This document shows, one piece after another, positions 44,150 to 51,828 of a DNA stretch of 64,000 nt. Positions within the stretch are counted from its first letter, which is position 1; each line of letters starts with the position of its first letter. The translations under genes were made by a program, and so were the position numbers. The DNA comes from Cohnella phaseoli (lineage in GTDB: Bacteria; Bacillota; Bacilli; Paenibacillales; Paenibacillaceae): contig NZ_QRDZ01000031.1 of the NCBI RefSeq assembly GCF_003386235.1, positions 50,623-114,622 on the forward strand, written 5' to 3'. The notes under the pieces were generated by a model. The model ran no database searches. It was not told the origin of the DNA and was given only the letters and a program-made list of their open reading frames with translations.

Positions 44150-45163
44150 GTGACTACGATCGAAGCGGCGGAACCGGTCATTCAGCTTAAAAACCTGTCG
44201 AAAACGTACGGCGACTTTACCGCTGTCGACCGTCTGAATCTGAACATCTATCCGGGAGAAATTTACGGCCTGCTCGGCCCTAACGGCGCCGGTAAAACGA
44301 CGACCATCCTGATGATGCTCGGCCTCACGGAGCCCGCCTCGGGAGAGGCGCTCGTATGCGGCCTTGACGCGACCCGAAATCCAATGCAGGTCAAGCGCAA
44401 AGTCGGATACATGCCGGACGACGTCGGATTTTACGAGGATCGGTCGGCGCTTGACAATCTCGTCTATACGGCGAGGTTGAATCGTATCCCCGAGGCCGAG
44501 GCGCGGAGCCGCGCGCTGCTGCTGCTTGAGCGGGTCGGATTGGCGGAGGTCGCGCACAAGCGGACCGGCACGTTCTCGCGCGGGATGCGTCAACGGCTCG
44601 GATTGGCCGACGTTCTGATCAAAAATCCGCAGGTGATCATCCTCGACGAGCCGACGCTCGGCATCGACCCCGAAGGGGTCCGCGAGCTGCTTGCGCTCAT
44701 TCGCGATCTGAGCCGCAACGAGGGGATAACCGTGCTGCTGTCGTCCCATCATCTGCATCAGGTGCAGCAAATTTGCGACCGCGTCGGCTTGTTCGTTCAG
44801 GGCAGGCTGATTGCCTCCGGAGATATCGATACGTTGTCGCGGCAGCTTGACGGTGCGCCGGCATACCGGATCGAGCTGGACGTCCTGCCATGGAATGAAT
44901 CGCTTGAGACCGCATTGCGAGGCGTAGACGGCGTAACGGACGTGCAGCTCACACCCGGAGGAGGTCTCTCGGACAGCAACAGCCCGAACGCCGAGCTGGC
45001 GACCGTTGTCGTCTCCGGAACGGAGGACACGACCGCAGGGCTGACGAAGGCTGTCATCGACGCCGGCGCATCCCTGTTCGGCGTGCGCCCTCTTCGCTAC
45101 GGGCTGGACGACATTTATCATCGTTATTTCGAAGGAGGCGAGTCGCGTGAGCGTCTGGGTTAA
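44150..45163 (+). CDS. ABC transporter ATP-binding protein, DrrA/CcmA type
   Basis: A 337-residue ATPase with Walker A GLLGPNGAGKTTT (about 37-48), signature FSRGMRQRLGL and Walker B VIILDEPTLGID. A C-terminal extension of about 100 residues is typical of exporter ATPases. A GTG start is used, two bases after the previous stop, with GGGAGGCGG upstream. It is the middle gene of a NEW3-ATPase-permease operon. Confidence 0.92.
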   Translation: MTTIEAAEPVIQLKNLSKTYGDFTAVDRLNLNIYPGEIYGLLGPNGAGKTTTILMMLGLTEPASGEALVCGLDATRNPMQVKRKVGYMPDDVGFYEDRSALDNLVYTARLNRIPEAEARSRALLLLERVGLAEVAHKRTGTFSRGMRQRLGLADVLIKNPQVIILDEPTLGIDPEGVRELLALIRDLSRNEGITVLLSSHHLHQVQQICDRVGLFVQGRLIASGDIDTLSRQLDGAPAYRIELDVLPWNESLETALRGVDGVTDVQLTPGGGLSDSNSPNAELATVVVSGTEDTTAGLTKAVIDAGASLFGVRPLRYGLDDIYHRYFEGGESRERLG

Positions 45164-46190
45164 CAAATTGCGGGGAACGGCGGGCAAGACGGGCGCGGCG
45201 GAGGGCAAAACATCTGTCTCCTCCGGCGCGCCGCGCACCGCAAGCCCCTTCTGGGTCATGGTGCAGAAGGAGTTCGGAGACCATATTCGCAGCTGGCGGT
45301 TCGTCATCCTGCTCGGCATTGTCACCTTGGCCTGCATCGGCTCGCTCTACACGGCCGTCACGGCGCTGAAGGATGGAGCGCAGACGTCCGGCGGCGACGC
45401 CAATTTCCTGTTCCTGAGCATGTTCACGGTATCTTCAAGCGGCCTGCCGAACTTCCTGACGTTCCTCTCCTTCCTGGCCCCGCTGATCGGCATCGCCATC
45501 GGCTTTGACGCGGTCAATTCGGAGCGGAGCAAGGGAACGCTCAGCCGGGTGATGTCGCAGCCGGTTCATCGCGATGATTTCCTCGTCGCCAAGTTCGTTG
45601 CCGGTCTGCTGCTGATCGCCGTCGTCGTCTTCTCGCTCGGTTTTCTCGTCATGGGTACGGGCCTGTACACGATCGGCTATCCGCCGACTCCCGAGGAATT
45701 CGGCCGCGTTATCGTGATGCTGCTCATAACGACCGTCTACGTCGGTCTATGGCTGAACCTGTCGCTGCTGTTCTCGGTCAGGTTCAAGCAGGCGGCGACG
45801 TCCGCGCTTAGCGGCATCGCAGTATGGATTTTCTTTCTCGTGTTCTACGGCATGATCGTCAACCTGATCGGCAATGCGCTCACGCCGAGCGATCCGAACG
45901 ACGTGCAAGGTTATATGGACGCGCAAAATCTGCTCACGCTGCTGTCGCGGATTTCCCCGGCTCACCTGTTCCAGGAGGCAGCCTCGACGCTGCTGCTGCC
46001 GGACGTGCGCACGCTGAATCCGTTCGTGACACAGGAGCAGGCATACCTCGCCATCTCGACGCCGCTGTCGTTCGGGCAGAGCACGCTGCTCGTCTGGCCG
46101 CATATCGTGGCGCTGATCGCCGAAACCTCGCTATCGTTCGCCGCGACCTATCTGCTGTTCATGCGGCAGGAGATTCGTTCGCGCTCTTGA
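45147..46190 (+). CDS. ABC-2 type transporter permease
   Basis: A 347-residue membrane protein with a long cytoplasmic start (about 1-50), a TM near FVILLGIVTLACIGSLYTAV, then a cluster of TM segments. FLSFLAPLIGIAIGFDAVNSERSKGTLSRVMSQPVHRDDFLVAKF is the typical ABC-2 permease pattern, given here as the family signature around residues 105-150. The GTG start lies inside the end of the ATPase gene with GAAGGAGGCG upstream. It is the partner of the preceding ATPase; the exported cargo is unknown. Confidence 0.9.
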   Translation: MSVWVNKLRGTAGKTGAAEGKTSVSSGAPRTASPFWVMVQKEFGDHIRSWRFVILLGIVTLACIGSLYTAVTALKDGAQTSGGDANFLFLSMFTVSSSGLPNFLTFLSFLAPLIGIAIGFDAVNSERSKGTLSRVMSQPVHRDDFLVAKFVAGLLLIAVVVFSLGFLVMGTGLYTIGYPPTPEEFGRVIVMLLITTVYVGLWLNLSLLFSVRFKQAATSALSGIAVWIFFLVFYGMIVNLIGNALTPSDPNDVQGYMDAQNLLTLLSRISPAHLFQEAASTLLLPDVRTLNPFVTQEQAYLAISTPLSFGQSTLLVWPHIVALIAETSLSFAATYLLFMRQEIRSRS

Positions 46191-46202
46191 TACGATGTAA
46201 AA

Positions 46203-46252
46203 GGAAACAGCCCAAGTCGGCCGGCTTCCCCGCCGCCGTCTTGGGCTGTTCC
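46203..46252. terminator. Bidirectional terminator between convergent operons
   Basis: GGAAACAGCCCAAG and CTTGGGCTGTTCC pair with one bulge, and an inner GC-rich stem (ggccggc/gccgcc) lies within. T-rich sequence follows on both sides. It separates the permease gene from the TetR gene. Confidence 0.75.
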
Positions 46253-46257
46253 TCATT

Positions 46258-46917
46258 TTAGCGAAGCGACTCGATGCCCCGCATAATAAAACCGACAACA
46301 AGATCCGCTTCCTCCTCGTCGCTGCCGGGCGGCTCCTCCGGGGCCAACGCAAAGCGCAGCACAAATCTGCTGAAAATAAAGGGGAAGATCAGTTGCAGCA
46401 GCCGTTCGTTCGGCAGCTCGGGCAACTCCCCCTTCGCCTTGAAATGATCGATCGCCTGAAACAGATAACCGACTAGCTCGCGGTTGATATGCCCCATCAG
46501 CTCGCTGCGCAACTCATCACGGTAGACGAATTCCTTGACGACAACGCGAAATATCTCCTTGTTCTCCCTTAGAAAACGCAGCCGATTCAAAAACATGACG
46601 CGAAGAAATTGCTCCAAGCGGTCGTGTTTGGCCGGATGAACCTCCTCGAACACCTCCTGCGCGATCGCCGGAAGCGACTCCTTCAGAAACGGCACGATCA
46701 TCGCCAGCAGCAGATTTTCCTTCGTGCCGTAATGGCGGAAAATCGTCCCTTCCGCAACTCCGGAATGCTTGGCGATCTCGCTTGTCGACGTATTGGCGTA
46801 CCCCTTCTCCGCGAACAGCGCAATGGCGCTCTGCACAATGCGCTGCTGTTTGGCCGTCTCCTTCTTCGACTGCTTGGCGGAAGCGATCATTCGATCAAAA
46901 ATACTGTTGGAAGACAT
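46258..46917 (-). CDS. TetR/AcrR family transcriptional regulator
   Basis: A 219-residue repressor. The N-terminal HTH (about 20-65) reads RIVQSAIALFAEKGYANTSTSEIAKHSGVAEGTIFRHYGTKENLL as a classic TetR segment (positions 24-68); the C-terminal ligand domain is family-specific. It is the third gene of the ATPase-permease-TetR operon, so it probably represses the operon through the palindrome upstream of the ATPase gene and is released by a transported compound. Confidence 0.92.
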   Translation of the reverse strand: MSSNSIFDRMIASAKQSKKETAKQQRIVQSAIALFAEKGYANTSTSEIAKHSGVAEGTIFRHYGTKENLLLAMIVPFLKESLPAIAQEVFEEVHPAKHDRLEQFLRVMFLNRLRFLRENKEIFRVVVKEFVYRDELRSELMGHINRELVGYLFQAIDHFKAKGELPELPNERLLQLIFPFIFSRFVLRFALAPEEPPGSDEEEADLVVGFIMRGIESLR

Positions 46918-46929
46918 ACACTCATTCCT

Positions 46930-47976
46930 TTACTTACGGTATTTCTTCAGCGCAAATACGTTCAGGGCGATAAAGACGGCGGCGAATGCGGCCAACACAA
47001 GCAAATTGGACACGATGTCTCCGATGCCCTCGCCCCGATACATGACGCCCGTCAGCGCGTCTCCCGCGTAATAGAGCGGCATTACGACCGCCAGCGCCTG
47101 CAGCCAGTCCGCCATCCCGTCCAGCGGCAGGATACCCGCGAAAAAAACTTGCGGAATGACGACGACCGGAATAAACTGCACCATCTGAAATTCCGACGAA
47201 GCGAACGTGGACAGCAAAATGCCGAGCGACAGCGCAACGAGCGCGACGAGCAGATTCACGAGCAGAACGTTCCAGATCGAGCCCGCCAGCGGAATGTCGA
47301 GCACGTTCACCGCGTACACGACGACGATCACCGTCTGGATGACGGCGAAAATGCCGTATCCGGCCAAGTAACCGGTCAACACTTCTCCTCTGCGGATCGG
47401 CGTGGACAGCAGCCGCTCCAGCGTACCGGTCGTGCGCTCTCTGAGCAGTCCGATGCCAGAAATAAGAAAGACGAAAAAGAAAACGAAAAACCCGACAAGA
47501 ATCGGACTAAGCACATCGAAAAACGACGACTCCGGACCTCCGAAAATATAGCTCGTTTCGATCTCCGACTGGCCGGCCGCCTCCATCGGAAGTCCGAGAC
47601 CGGCCAGCGACTGCAGCGCGGCGATCTGTCCAATCTTCATCCGCAGTGCCTTCGCCTGCGTCGGATCCGCATTTTCCAGCGTCAGGGCGGGACGGCCGCC
47701 ATCCACCGTCAACACGGCATCCAGATTGTGCTCCTCGATTGTTCCGGCGGAAGCGTCGGACACCGGCACAACGACGATTCCCGCCTTCTCCAGCATTCCC
47801 TGAAGAGCAGAGTCCCCATGAACGATCCCCAGTCTCGGCTCGTTCGCCTCTCCTCCGTTCAGTATATAATACATCAGCGTTAATACAAGCAGCGGCGCAA
47901 CGAATAGTAGCGCCAGCGTTCGCTTGTCCCTGACCATCTGACGGCAAATTCTGGCGATCAGCGCTCTCGTTCTCAT
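46930..47976 (-). CDS. ABC-2 type transporter permease
   Basis: A 348-residue permease. TM1 lies around residues 20-40 (LALLFVAPLLVLTLMYYIL), then a large external loop, and five TM segments in the C-terminal half with the ABC-2 pattern RERTTGTLERLLSTPIRRGEVLTGYL. GGGAGG precedes the ATG, which overlaps the ATPase stop; the open frame further upstream lies inside the ATPase gene and is not used. With the ATPase it forms an efflux pump controlled by the downstream TetR. Confidence 0.9.
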   Translation of the reverse strand: MRTRALIARICRQMVRDKRTLALLFVAPLLVLTLMYYILNGGEANEPRLGIVHGDSALQGMLEKAGIVVVPVSDASAGTIEEHNLDAVLTVDGGRPALTLENADPTQAKALRMKIGQIAALQSLAGLGLPMEAAGQSEIETSYIFGGPESSFFDVLSPILVGFFVFFFVFLISGIGLLRERTTGTLERLLSTPIRRGEVLTGYLAGYGIFAVIQTVIVVVYAVNVLDIPLAGSIWNVLLVNLLVALVALSLGILLSTFASSEFQMVQFIPVVVIPQVFFAGILPLDGMADWLQALAVVMPLYYAGDALTGVMYRGEGIGDIVSNLLVLAAFAAVFIALNVFALKKYRK

Positions 47977-48698
47977 CGGCCCGAGCCTCCCGCCGCCAGA
48001 AATACGCCTTCTAAATTGTCCACCTTGTACTGCGCCAACAGCTCCTGCGGCGTTCCCGAAGCGAGAATGCGACCGTCGCGAACCAATGCAAGGTAATCGC
48101 ATCTGGCCGCTTCGTCCATGACGTGCGTCGTAACGACGATCGTCTTCCCCTCTTCCCGCTTTAACCGCAGCAGCTCGTTCCAGATCGACACGCGAAGCTG
48201 GGGATCGATGCCAACCGTCGGTTCGTCCAGAATGAGCAAACGCGGGTTCTGAATAAGGGCGACGGCGAGCGACAGTCTCCGTTTCATTCCCCCGGAATAG
48301 GCGGACACTCGCTTGCCCAGCTCCCCCGCCAGGTTGACCAACCCCGCCGCATATTGGATCCTCTCTTTTCTTGCTTCCTTGCCCAGCTTGAACAAGGAGG
48401 CGAAAAACTTCAAATTCTCTTCACCCGTCAGCTCCGTGTAGAGCGCATCGGATTGCGCCATGTAGCCGATGTCCTGAAGCAGCTTCAGATTCGGCTTGGC
48501 TTGGCCCAGTACGTTCACCGCTCCCGTATCGGCGCGCTCCATGCCGACCAGCATTTTGACCAGCGTCGTCTTCCCCGCTCCCGACGGACCGATCAAACCG
48601 TAAATCTGGCCTTGTCGCATTTGCAGCGACACGTCCTGAAGCACCGTCTTCTTGCCGTAGCTTTTGCCGACTTGTTCCACCTGAACGGCAATCCCCAT
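47973..48698 (-). CDS. ABC transporter ATP-binding protein
   Basis: A 241-residue ATPase with Walker A GLIGPSGAGKTTL (about 34-46), signature YSGGMKRRLSL and Walker B LLILDEPTVGID. The start MGIAVQVEQVGKSYG has GGAGG eight bases upstream; 14 codons further upstream the frame is open but overlaps the operator. It is the first gene of an exporter operon that ends with its regulator. Confidence 0.92.
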   Translation of the reverse strand: MGIAVQVEQVGKSYGKKTVLQDVSLQMRQGQIYGLIGPSGAGKTTLVKMLVGMERADTGAVNVLGQAKPNLKLLQDIGYMAQSDALYTELTGEENLKFFASLFKLGKEARKERIQYAAGLVNLAGELGKRVSAYSGGMKRRLSLAVALIQNPRLLILDEPTVGIDPQLRVSIWNELLRLKREEGKTIVVTTHVMDEAARCDYLALVRDGRILASGTPQELLAQYKVDNLEGVFLAAGGSGR

Positions 48699-48724
48699 AT
48701 GCTCAGCCTCCGCCCTCAATAAAA

Positions 48725-48770
48725 GTGAGTGTTTACTCACATTTTAGAACCGGAATGAGCCGGTTGTCAA
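48725..48770 (-). promoter_or_regulatory. Promoter and TetR-type operator of the ABC exporter operon
   Basis: On the minus strand, TTGACA (48765-48770) and TAAAAT (48741-48746) are spaced by 18 bp. Directly downstream lies the palindrome GTGAGT-GTTT-ACTCAC on the plus strand (48725-48740), with A/T-rich flanks that also mirror. A TetR dimer bound there would block transcription of its own operon. Confidence 0.7.
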
Positions 48771-48805
48771 TCAAAAGCTGCAACAATGCCGGACATTGGC
48801 ACTGG

Positions 48806-49765
48806 CTAAGAACGCACTTCAACAACCGTTTTCTCTCCGAGAACCTCAATCCGCCACTCGCCCGGGGCGTCGAAGATCAGGCTGCCGGAATATTCGGTAA
48901 CCGGAACGAGGCCATCCGACTGCACATATTCCTCTGTTTTGACGAAATGAAGTCTGCGCGCCTCGCCGGTTCGTCCGACAGGCTGAACGATAACGTCCAG
49001 GGTATCCGCCAGATCGTGCCCGTTAACGGTCAAAGTCGTCTCCGTCGAGCCCGCCTTCGCATCGTCCTTCGACAAGAGGAAGCTGGAGGATTTCGTATGA
49101 ATGTACTCATCCTTCACATGAATGACGATTGAACCGTACGGCTCCCCGTCGATTTCAACGTCGATTCGCCACGTCCCTTTGCTCGGGAATTTGTTGAACC
49201 GCGTGACCGTATGAGCATCGGCGCCGTAGATCGGACCCGACAGCTTCGTTTCGTTAACCAGAAATTGTTTGCCTGTGGAGAGATCGACCCCGGTGGCGAC
49301 CAGCGTAGCGCCGTTTAATCGCTGGGGATCGCCCCAGACGTACCAGAATATTTTGGACAATGCGTGACCCGAATTCGCAACGAAGTCCCCCCAATACTCG
49401 GAATACGCAATTTTCCCTTGTATCCCTCTTAACCGGTCCGGATAAACGACGCTCCCATCCTTATCCAGCAAGTCGAACAGCGGGCTGAGCTCTACGGTAT
49501 GCATGACGGCGGGCCGCGACCCGAAGAGCCCGTCGGCCGCACGATTAACTACCCCGGAGAGCAGCCCCCAGGCGATCAACGCCGCTACAGCCGGAACGGC
49601 CAGCAGTGCATAGCGCCGTGTCCTTCGCTTTCGCTTGACGGTCCCTCGCTTCTCCTCCTCTCTAAGAGCTTGTAAAATCGCTTGCTCCGCTGCCGGCTCG
49701 AGCGGTCTTCGCGGCAGCTCCTTGAGCAGATCGATCCGGCTATCTCCGTTTGATAGTCTCTGCAT
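48806..49765 (-). CDS. Putative anti-sigma factor with extracytoplasmic beta-rich domain
   Basis: A 319-residue single-pass protein: a cytoplasmic N-terminus of about 50 residues with a very basic stretch (VKRKRRTRRY), a TM at about 51-71 and a large external domain, in which the segments SKGTWRIDVEIDGEPYG and DAPGEWRIEVLG suggest Ig-like sandwiches. I do not recognise the family. The start overlaps the end of the sigma gene by 26 bp, so the two are coupled and it is most likely that sigma's antagonist. Confidence 0.65.
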   Translation of the reverse strand: MQRLSNGDSRIDLLKELPRRPLEPAAEQAILQALREEEKRGTVKRKRRTRRYALLAVPAVAALIAWGLLSGVVNRAADGLFGSRPAVMHTVELSPLFDLLDKDGSVVYPDRLRGIQGKIAYSEYWGDFVANSGHALSKIFWYVWGDPQRLNGATLVATGVDLSTGKQFLVNETKLSGPIYGADAHTVTRFNKFPSKGTWRIDVEIDGEPYGSIVIHVKDEYIHTKSSSFLLSKDDAKAGSTETTLTVNGHDLADTLDVIVQPVGRTGEARRLHFVKTEEYVQSDGLVPVTEYSGSLIFDAPGEWRIEVLGEKTVVEVRS

Positions 49766-50276
49766 GTTTAACGCCTCCTTCCAGCGCTCCGTGAATGCTT
49801 CTTGCCTTGCGGATCGCGCGATGCAGCGTCACGTCGACTTGCGCCGTCGTCCAGCCGAGCACCTCCGCCGTCTCGGTCGTGGACAGCTGCTGCATGATGC
49901 GCAGCAGCAATACGTCTCTGTACGTCCGTTTCAGCTTCATGACCGTTCGGTACACATCCGCGATGTCCTGACGATGGATCGCCAAATCCTCCGGAGTCGC
50001 TTCCGATGCCTTTCGTTCGCCGAGCAGCCGCAGCGGCAGCAGTCTGCTTCTTCGCCGTTTTCGGTACTCGTCGATTGCGACTCTCCGGGCGATCGAGATG
50101 AGCCATGTTTTCGGATTGGCCCGCCCCTGATACTTCCGGCTTCCTTTAAGCGCCTTGACGAAAACCTCCTGCACCAGATCCTCCGCTTGACTCCTTCCCG
50201 TGTAATACACGAGAAAATGATGAATGTCCGACCCGTATGTTGTAAACCACTGCTCGATTCGCGCTTTGTCGTCCAT
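49740..50276 (-). CDS. ECF-type RNA polymerase sigma factor
   Basis: A 178-residue ECF sigma. Region 2 is YYTGRSQAEDLVQEVFVKAL and RANPKTWLISIARRVAIDEYRKRRR; region 4 is QQLSTTETAEVLGWTTAQVDVTLHRAIRK. Start MDDKARIEQ has GAGGAGG eight bases upstream; an earlier in-frame ATG has none. It resembles the SigV/SigX-like group of envelope-stress sigmas in layout. It is a separate module from the other ECF pair in this window. Confidence 0.9.
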   Translation of the reverse strand: MDDKARIEQWFTTYGSDIHHFLVYYTGRSQAEDLVQEVFVKALKGSRKYQGRANPKTWLISIARRVAIDEYRKRRRSRLLPLRLLGERKASEATPEDLAIHRQDIADVYRTVMKLKRTYRDVLLLRIMQQLSTTETAEVLGWTTAQVDVTLHRAIRKARSIHGALEGGVKHAETIKRR

Positions 50277-50318
50277 GGCTGCTCCTCCTCTCCCAAACGG
50301 CTCACTGCTCATAGATTA

Positions 50319-50344
50319 GACGACCGGGCGCCAGTTTCCTTACA
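50319..50344 (-). promoter_or_regulatory. Possible ECF-type promoter of the second sigma gene
   Basis: On the minus strand TGTAAG (50339-50344) and CGTC (50319-50322) are spaced by 16 bp, close to the TGAAAC-N16-CGTC pattern of ECF autoregulated promoters. It lies about 43 bp before the sigma start. One or two mismatches make it only a candidate. Confidence 0.35.
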
Positions 50345-50352
50345 ATTCGATG

Positions 50353-50378
50353 AAAAAAAAGCGGCCGGATCGGCCGCT
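50353..50378 (-). terminator. Rho-independent terminator of the HD-GYP gene
   Basis: AGCGGCCGATCCGGCCGCT forms a tight GC-rich stem, followed on the minus strand by eight T. Confidence 0.9.
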
Positions 50379-50382
50379 AAGG

Positions 50383-51438
50383 TTAGGATGATAGCTCGAT
50401 AAGTTGATGGAGATCGCATTCGCGGAACAGCTCCACGAACGTGTCGACGATTTGGGGATCAAAGTGAACGCCACGCTGACGAACGATTTCCTCCAGCGTC
50501 TCCTGCGGCGTCCACGCTCGTTTGTACGGACGCTCGTGCGTAAGCGCGTCGTAGAAGTCGGCTAAAGCGACGATTCGCGCCTCGATCGGAATTCCCTCAC
50601 CGGCTAAGCCCTCGGGATAACCGGACCCGTCCCATTTCTCGTGGTGGGACAGCGCAATGACGCGAGCCAATTGCAAAATATTGAAATAGCTGCCTTCGAG
50701 AATGTCCGCGCCGATCGTCGTGTGCGTCTTCATCCGCTCGAATTCGTGGGGCTCGAAGCGGCCGGGCTTAAGCAAAATATCGTCGGGGATGCCGATCTTG
50801 CCGATATCGTGCAGCGGCGCCGCCCTGCGGATCAGATCGACGTCCTTGTCCGGGAACCCCAGCCGCCTGGCGATTAGGGCCGATAGCTCGCCGACTCTCT
50901 GCGTATGCTGACCGGTCATATCGTCGCGATATTCCGCCGCCCGCCCGAGGAGCAGAATCATCTCCAGCCGGGCTTTGCTAAGCTCCATCGTCCGCTCTTC
51001 CACCTTCTCTTCCAGCGTTCGATTGTGCTCCTGCAGCTGCAGATGCAGCTGTCTCGTCTGAAGCAGGTTGCGTATGCGCAGCACAACTTCCGTCCGATCG
51101 TACGGCTTGGCGAGAAAATCGTTGACTCCGGCCTGGAGTCCCTGCTGCTTCACTTCGGACGTCGTGTCCGCGGTCAGCATGAGAACCGGCAAGTACTGGT
51201 CTTTGCCTACCTGCTCGCGGATTCGCCTCAGCACCTCCAGACCGTCCATGCCGGGCATATGCAGATCAAGCAGGACGATGTCCGGCTCGACTTCTGCAAC
51301 CATGCGCTGCACCTCAAGCGGATCGAGCGTACTATGTATGCGGCGAAACCCCGCACGGGTCAATATGCGCTCCAGCAAGCTTACATTATACTCTTGATCG
51401 TCAACGATCAATATTTTCGCGTCTGAGCTGGCCTCCAT
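50383..51438 (-). CDS. Response regulator with HD-GYP domain, probable c-di-GMP phosphodiesterase
   Basis: A 351-residue protein with a receiver (about 7-125, Asp58 in VLLDLHMPG, Lys in LAKPYD), a coiled-coil linker (about 126-160) and an HD-GYP domain (about 165-345). The HD pair lies in LHDIGKIGIPD (about 209-219) and the GYP signature in HHEKWDGSGYPEG (about 265-277). HD-GYP proteins hydrolyse cyclic di-GMP. The ATG is chosen because GGAGT lies 12 bases upstream while an earlier GTG overlaps it. It follows the receiver gene by 18 bp. Confidence 0.93.
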   Translation of the reverse strand: MEASSDAKILIVDDQEYNVSLLERILTRAGFRRIHSTLDPLEVQRMVAEVEPDIVLLDLHMPGMDGLEVLRRIREQVGKDQYLPVLMLTADTTSEVKQQGLQAGVNDFLAKPYDRTEVVLRIRNLLQTRQLHLQLQEHNRTLEEKVEERTMELSKARLEMILLLGRAAEYRDDMTGQHTQRVGELSALIARRLGFPDKDVDLIRRAAPLHDIGKIGIPDDILLKPGRFEPHEFERMKTHTTIGADILEGSYFNILQLARVIALSHHEKWDGSGYPEGLAGEGIPIEARIVALADFYDALTHERPYKRAWTPQETLEEIVRQRGVHFDPQIVDTFVELFRECDLHQLIELSS

Positions 51439-51456
51439 GGGCGCACGCACTCCATT

Positions 51457-51828
51457 CTATTCTGTCTTGATCAGGGCCGCTTCGATCTTGCCGAGCAGCC
51501 GCGGAAGTTCGACCGGCTTCGTATCGAAGTCGTCGCATCCGGCCTCGTAGGCTTTTTTCTCGTCTCCCGACATCGCATGGGCCGTCAGCGCGATGACCGG
51601 AATAGAGCGCGTCTTGGGGTTGCTCTTCAACGTCCGCGTCGCCTCCCAGCCGTCCATGACCGGCAGGCTCATGTCCATGAGCACGACATCCGGCAGCTCG
51701 GCGGTCGCAAGGTCGACGCCGACTTGTCCGTCTTCGGCCGTCAGGACGCGGTAGCCTTTGCGAACGAGTCTTCTGGATAACATATCCCGATTCAGCTCGT
51801 TGTCCTCCACCAGAAGAATCGTATGCAT
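51457..51828 (-). CDS. Single-domain response regulator (CheY-like receiver)
   Basis: A 123-residue receiver with phospho-acceptor Asp52 in VVLMDMSLPVMDGWE, the acidic pocket VEDN (8-11) and KPVELP (Lys about 106). It overlaps the kinase stop (TGATG), with GGAGGTGG upstream. There is no output domain, so it is a phosphate shuttle or works by protein contact. Being encoded between the kinase and the HD-GYP regulator, it probably links the two. Confidence 0.93.
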   Translation of the reverse strand: MHTILLVEDNELNRDMLSRRLVRKGYRVLTAEDGQVGVDLATAELPDVVLMDMSLPVMDGWEATRTLKSNPKTRSIPVIALTAHAMSGDEKKAYEAGCDDFDTKPVELPRLLGKIEAALIKTE

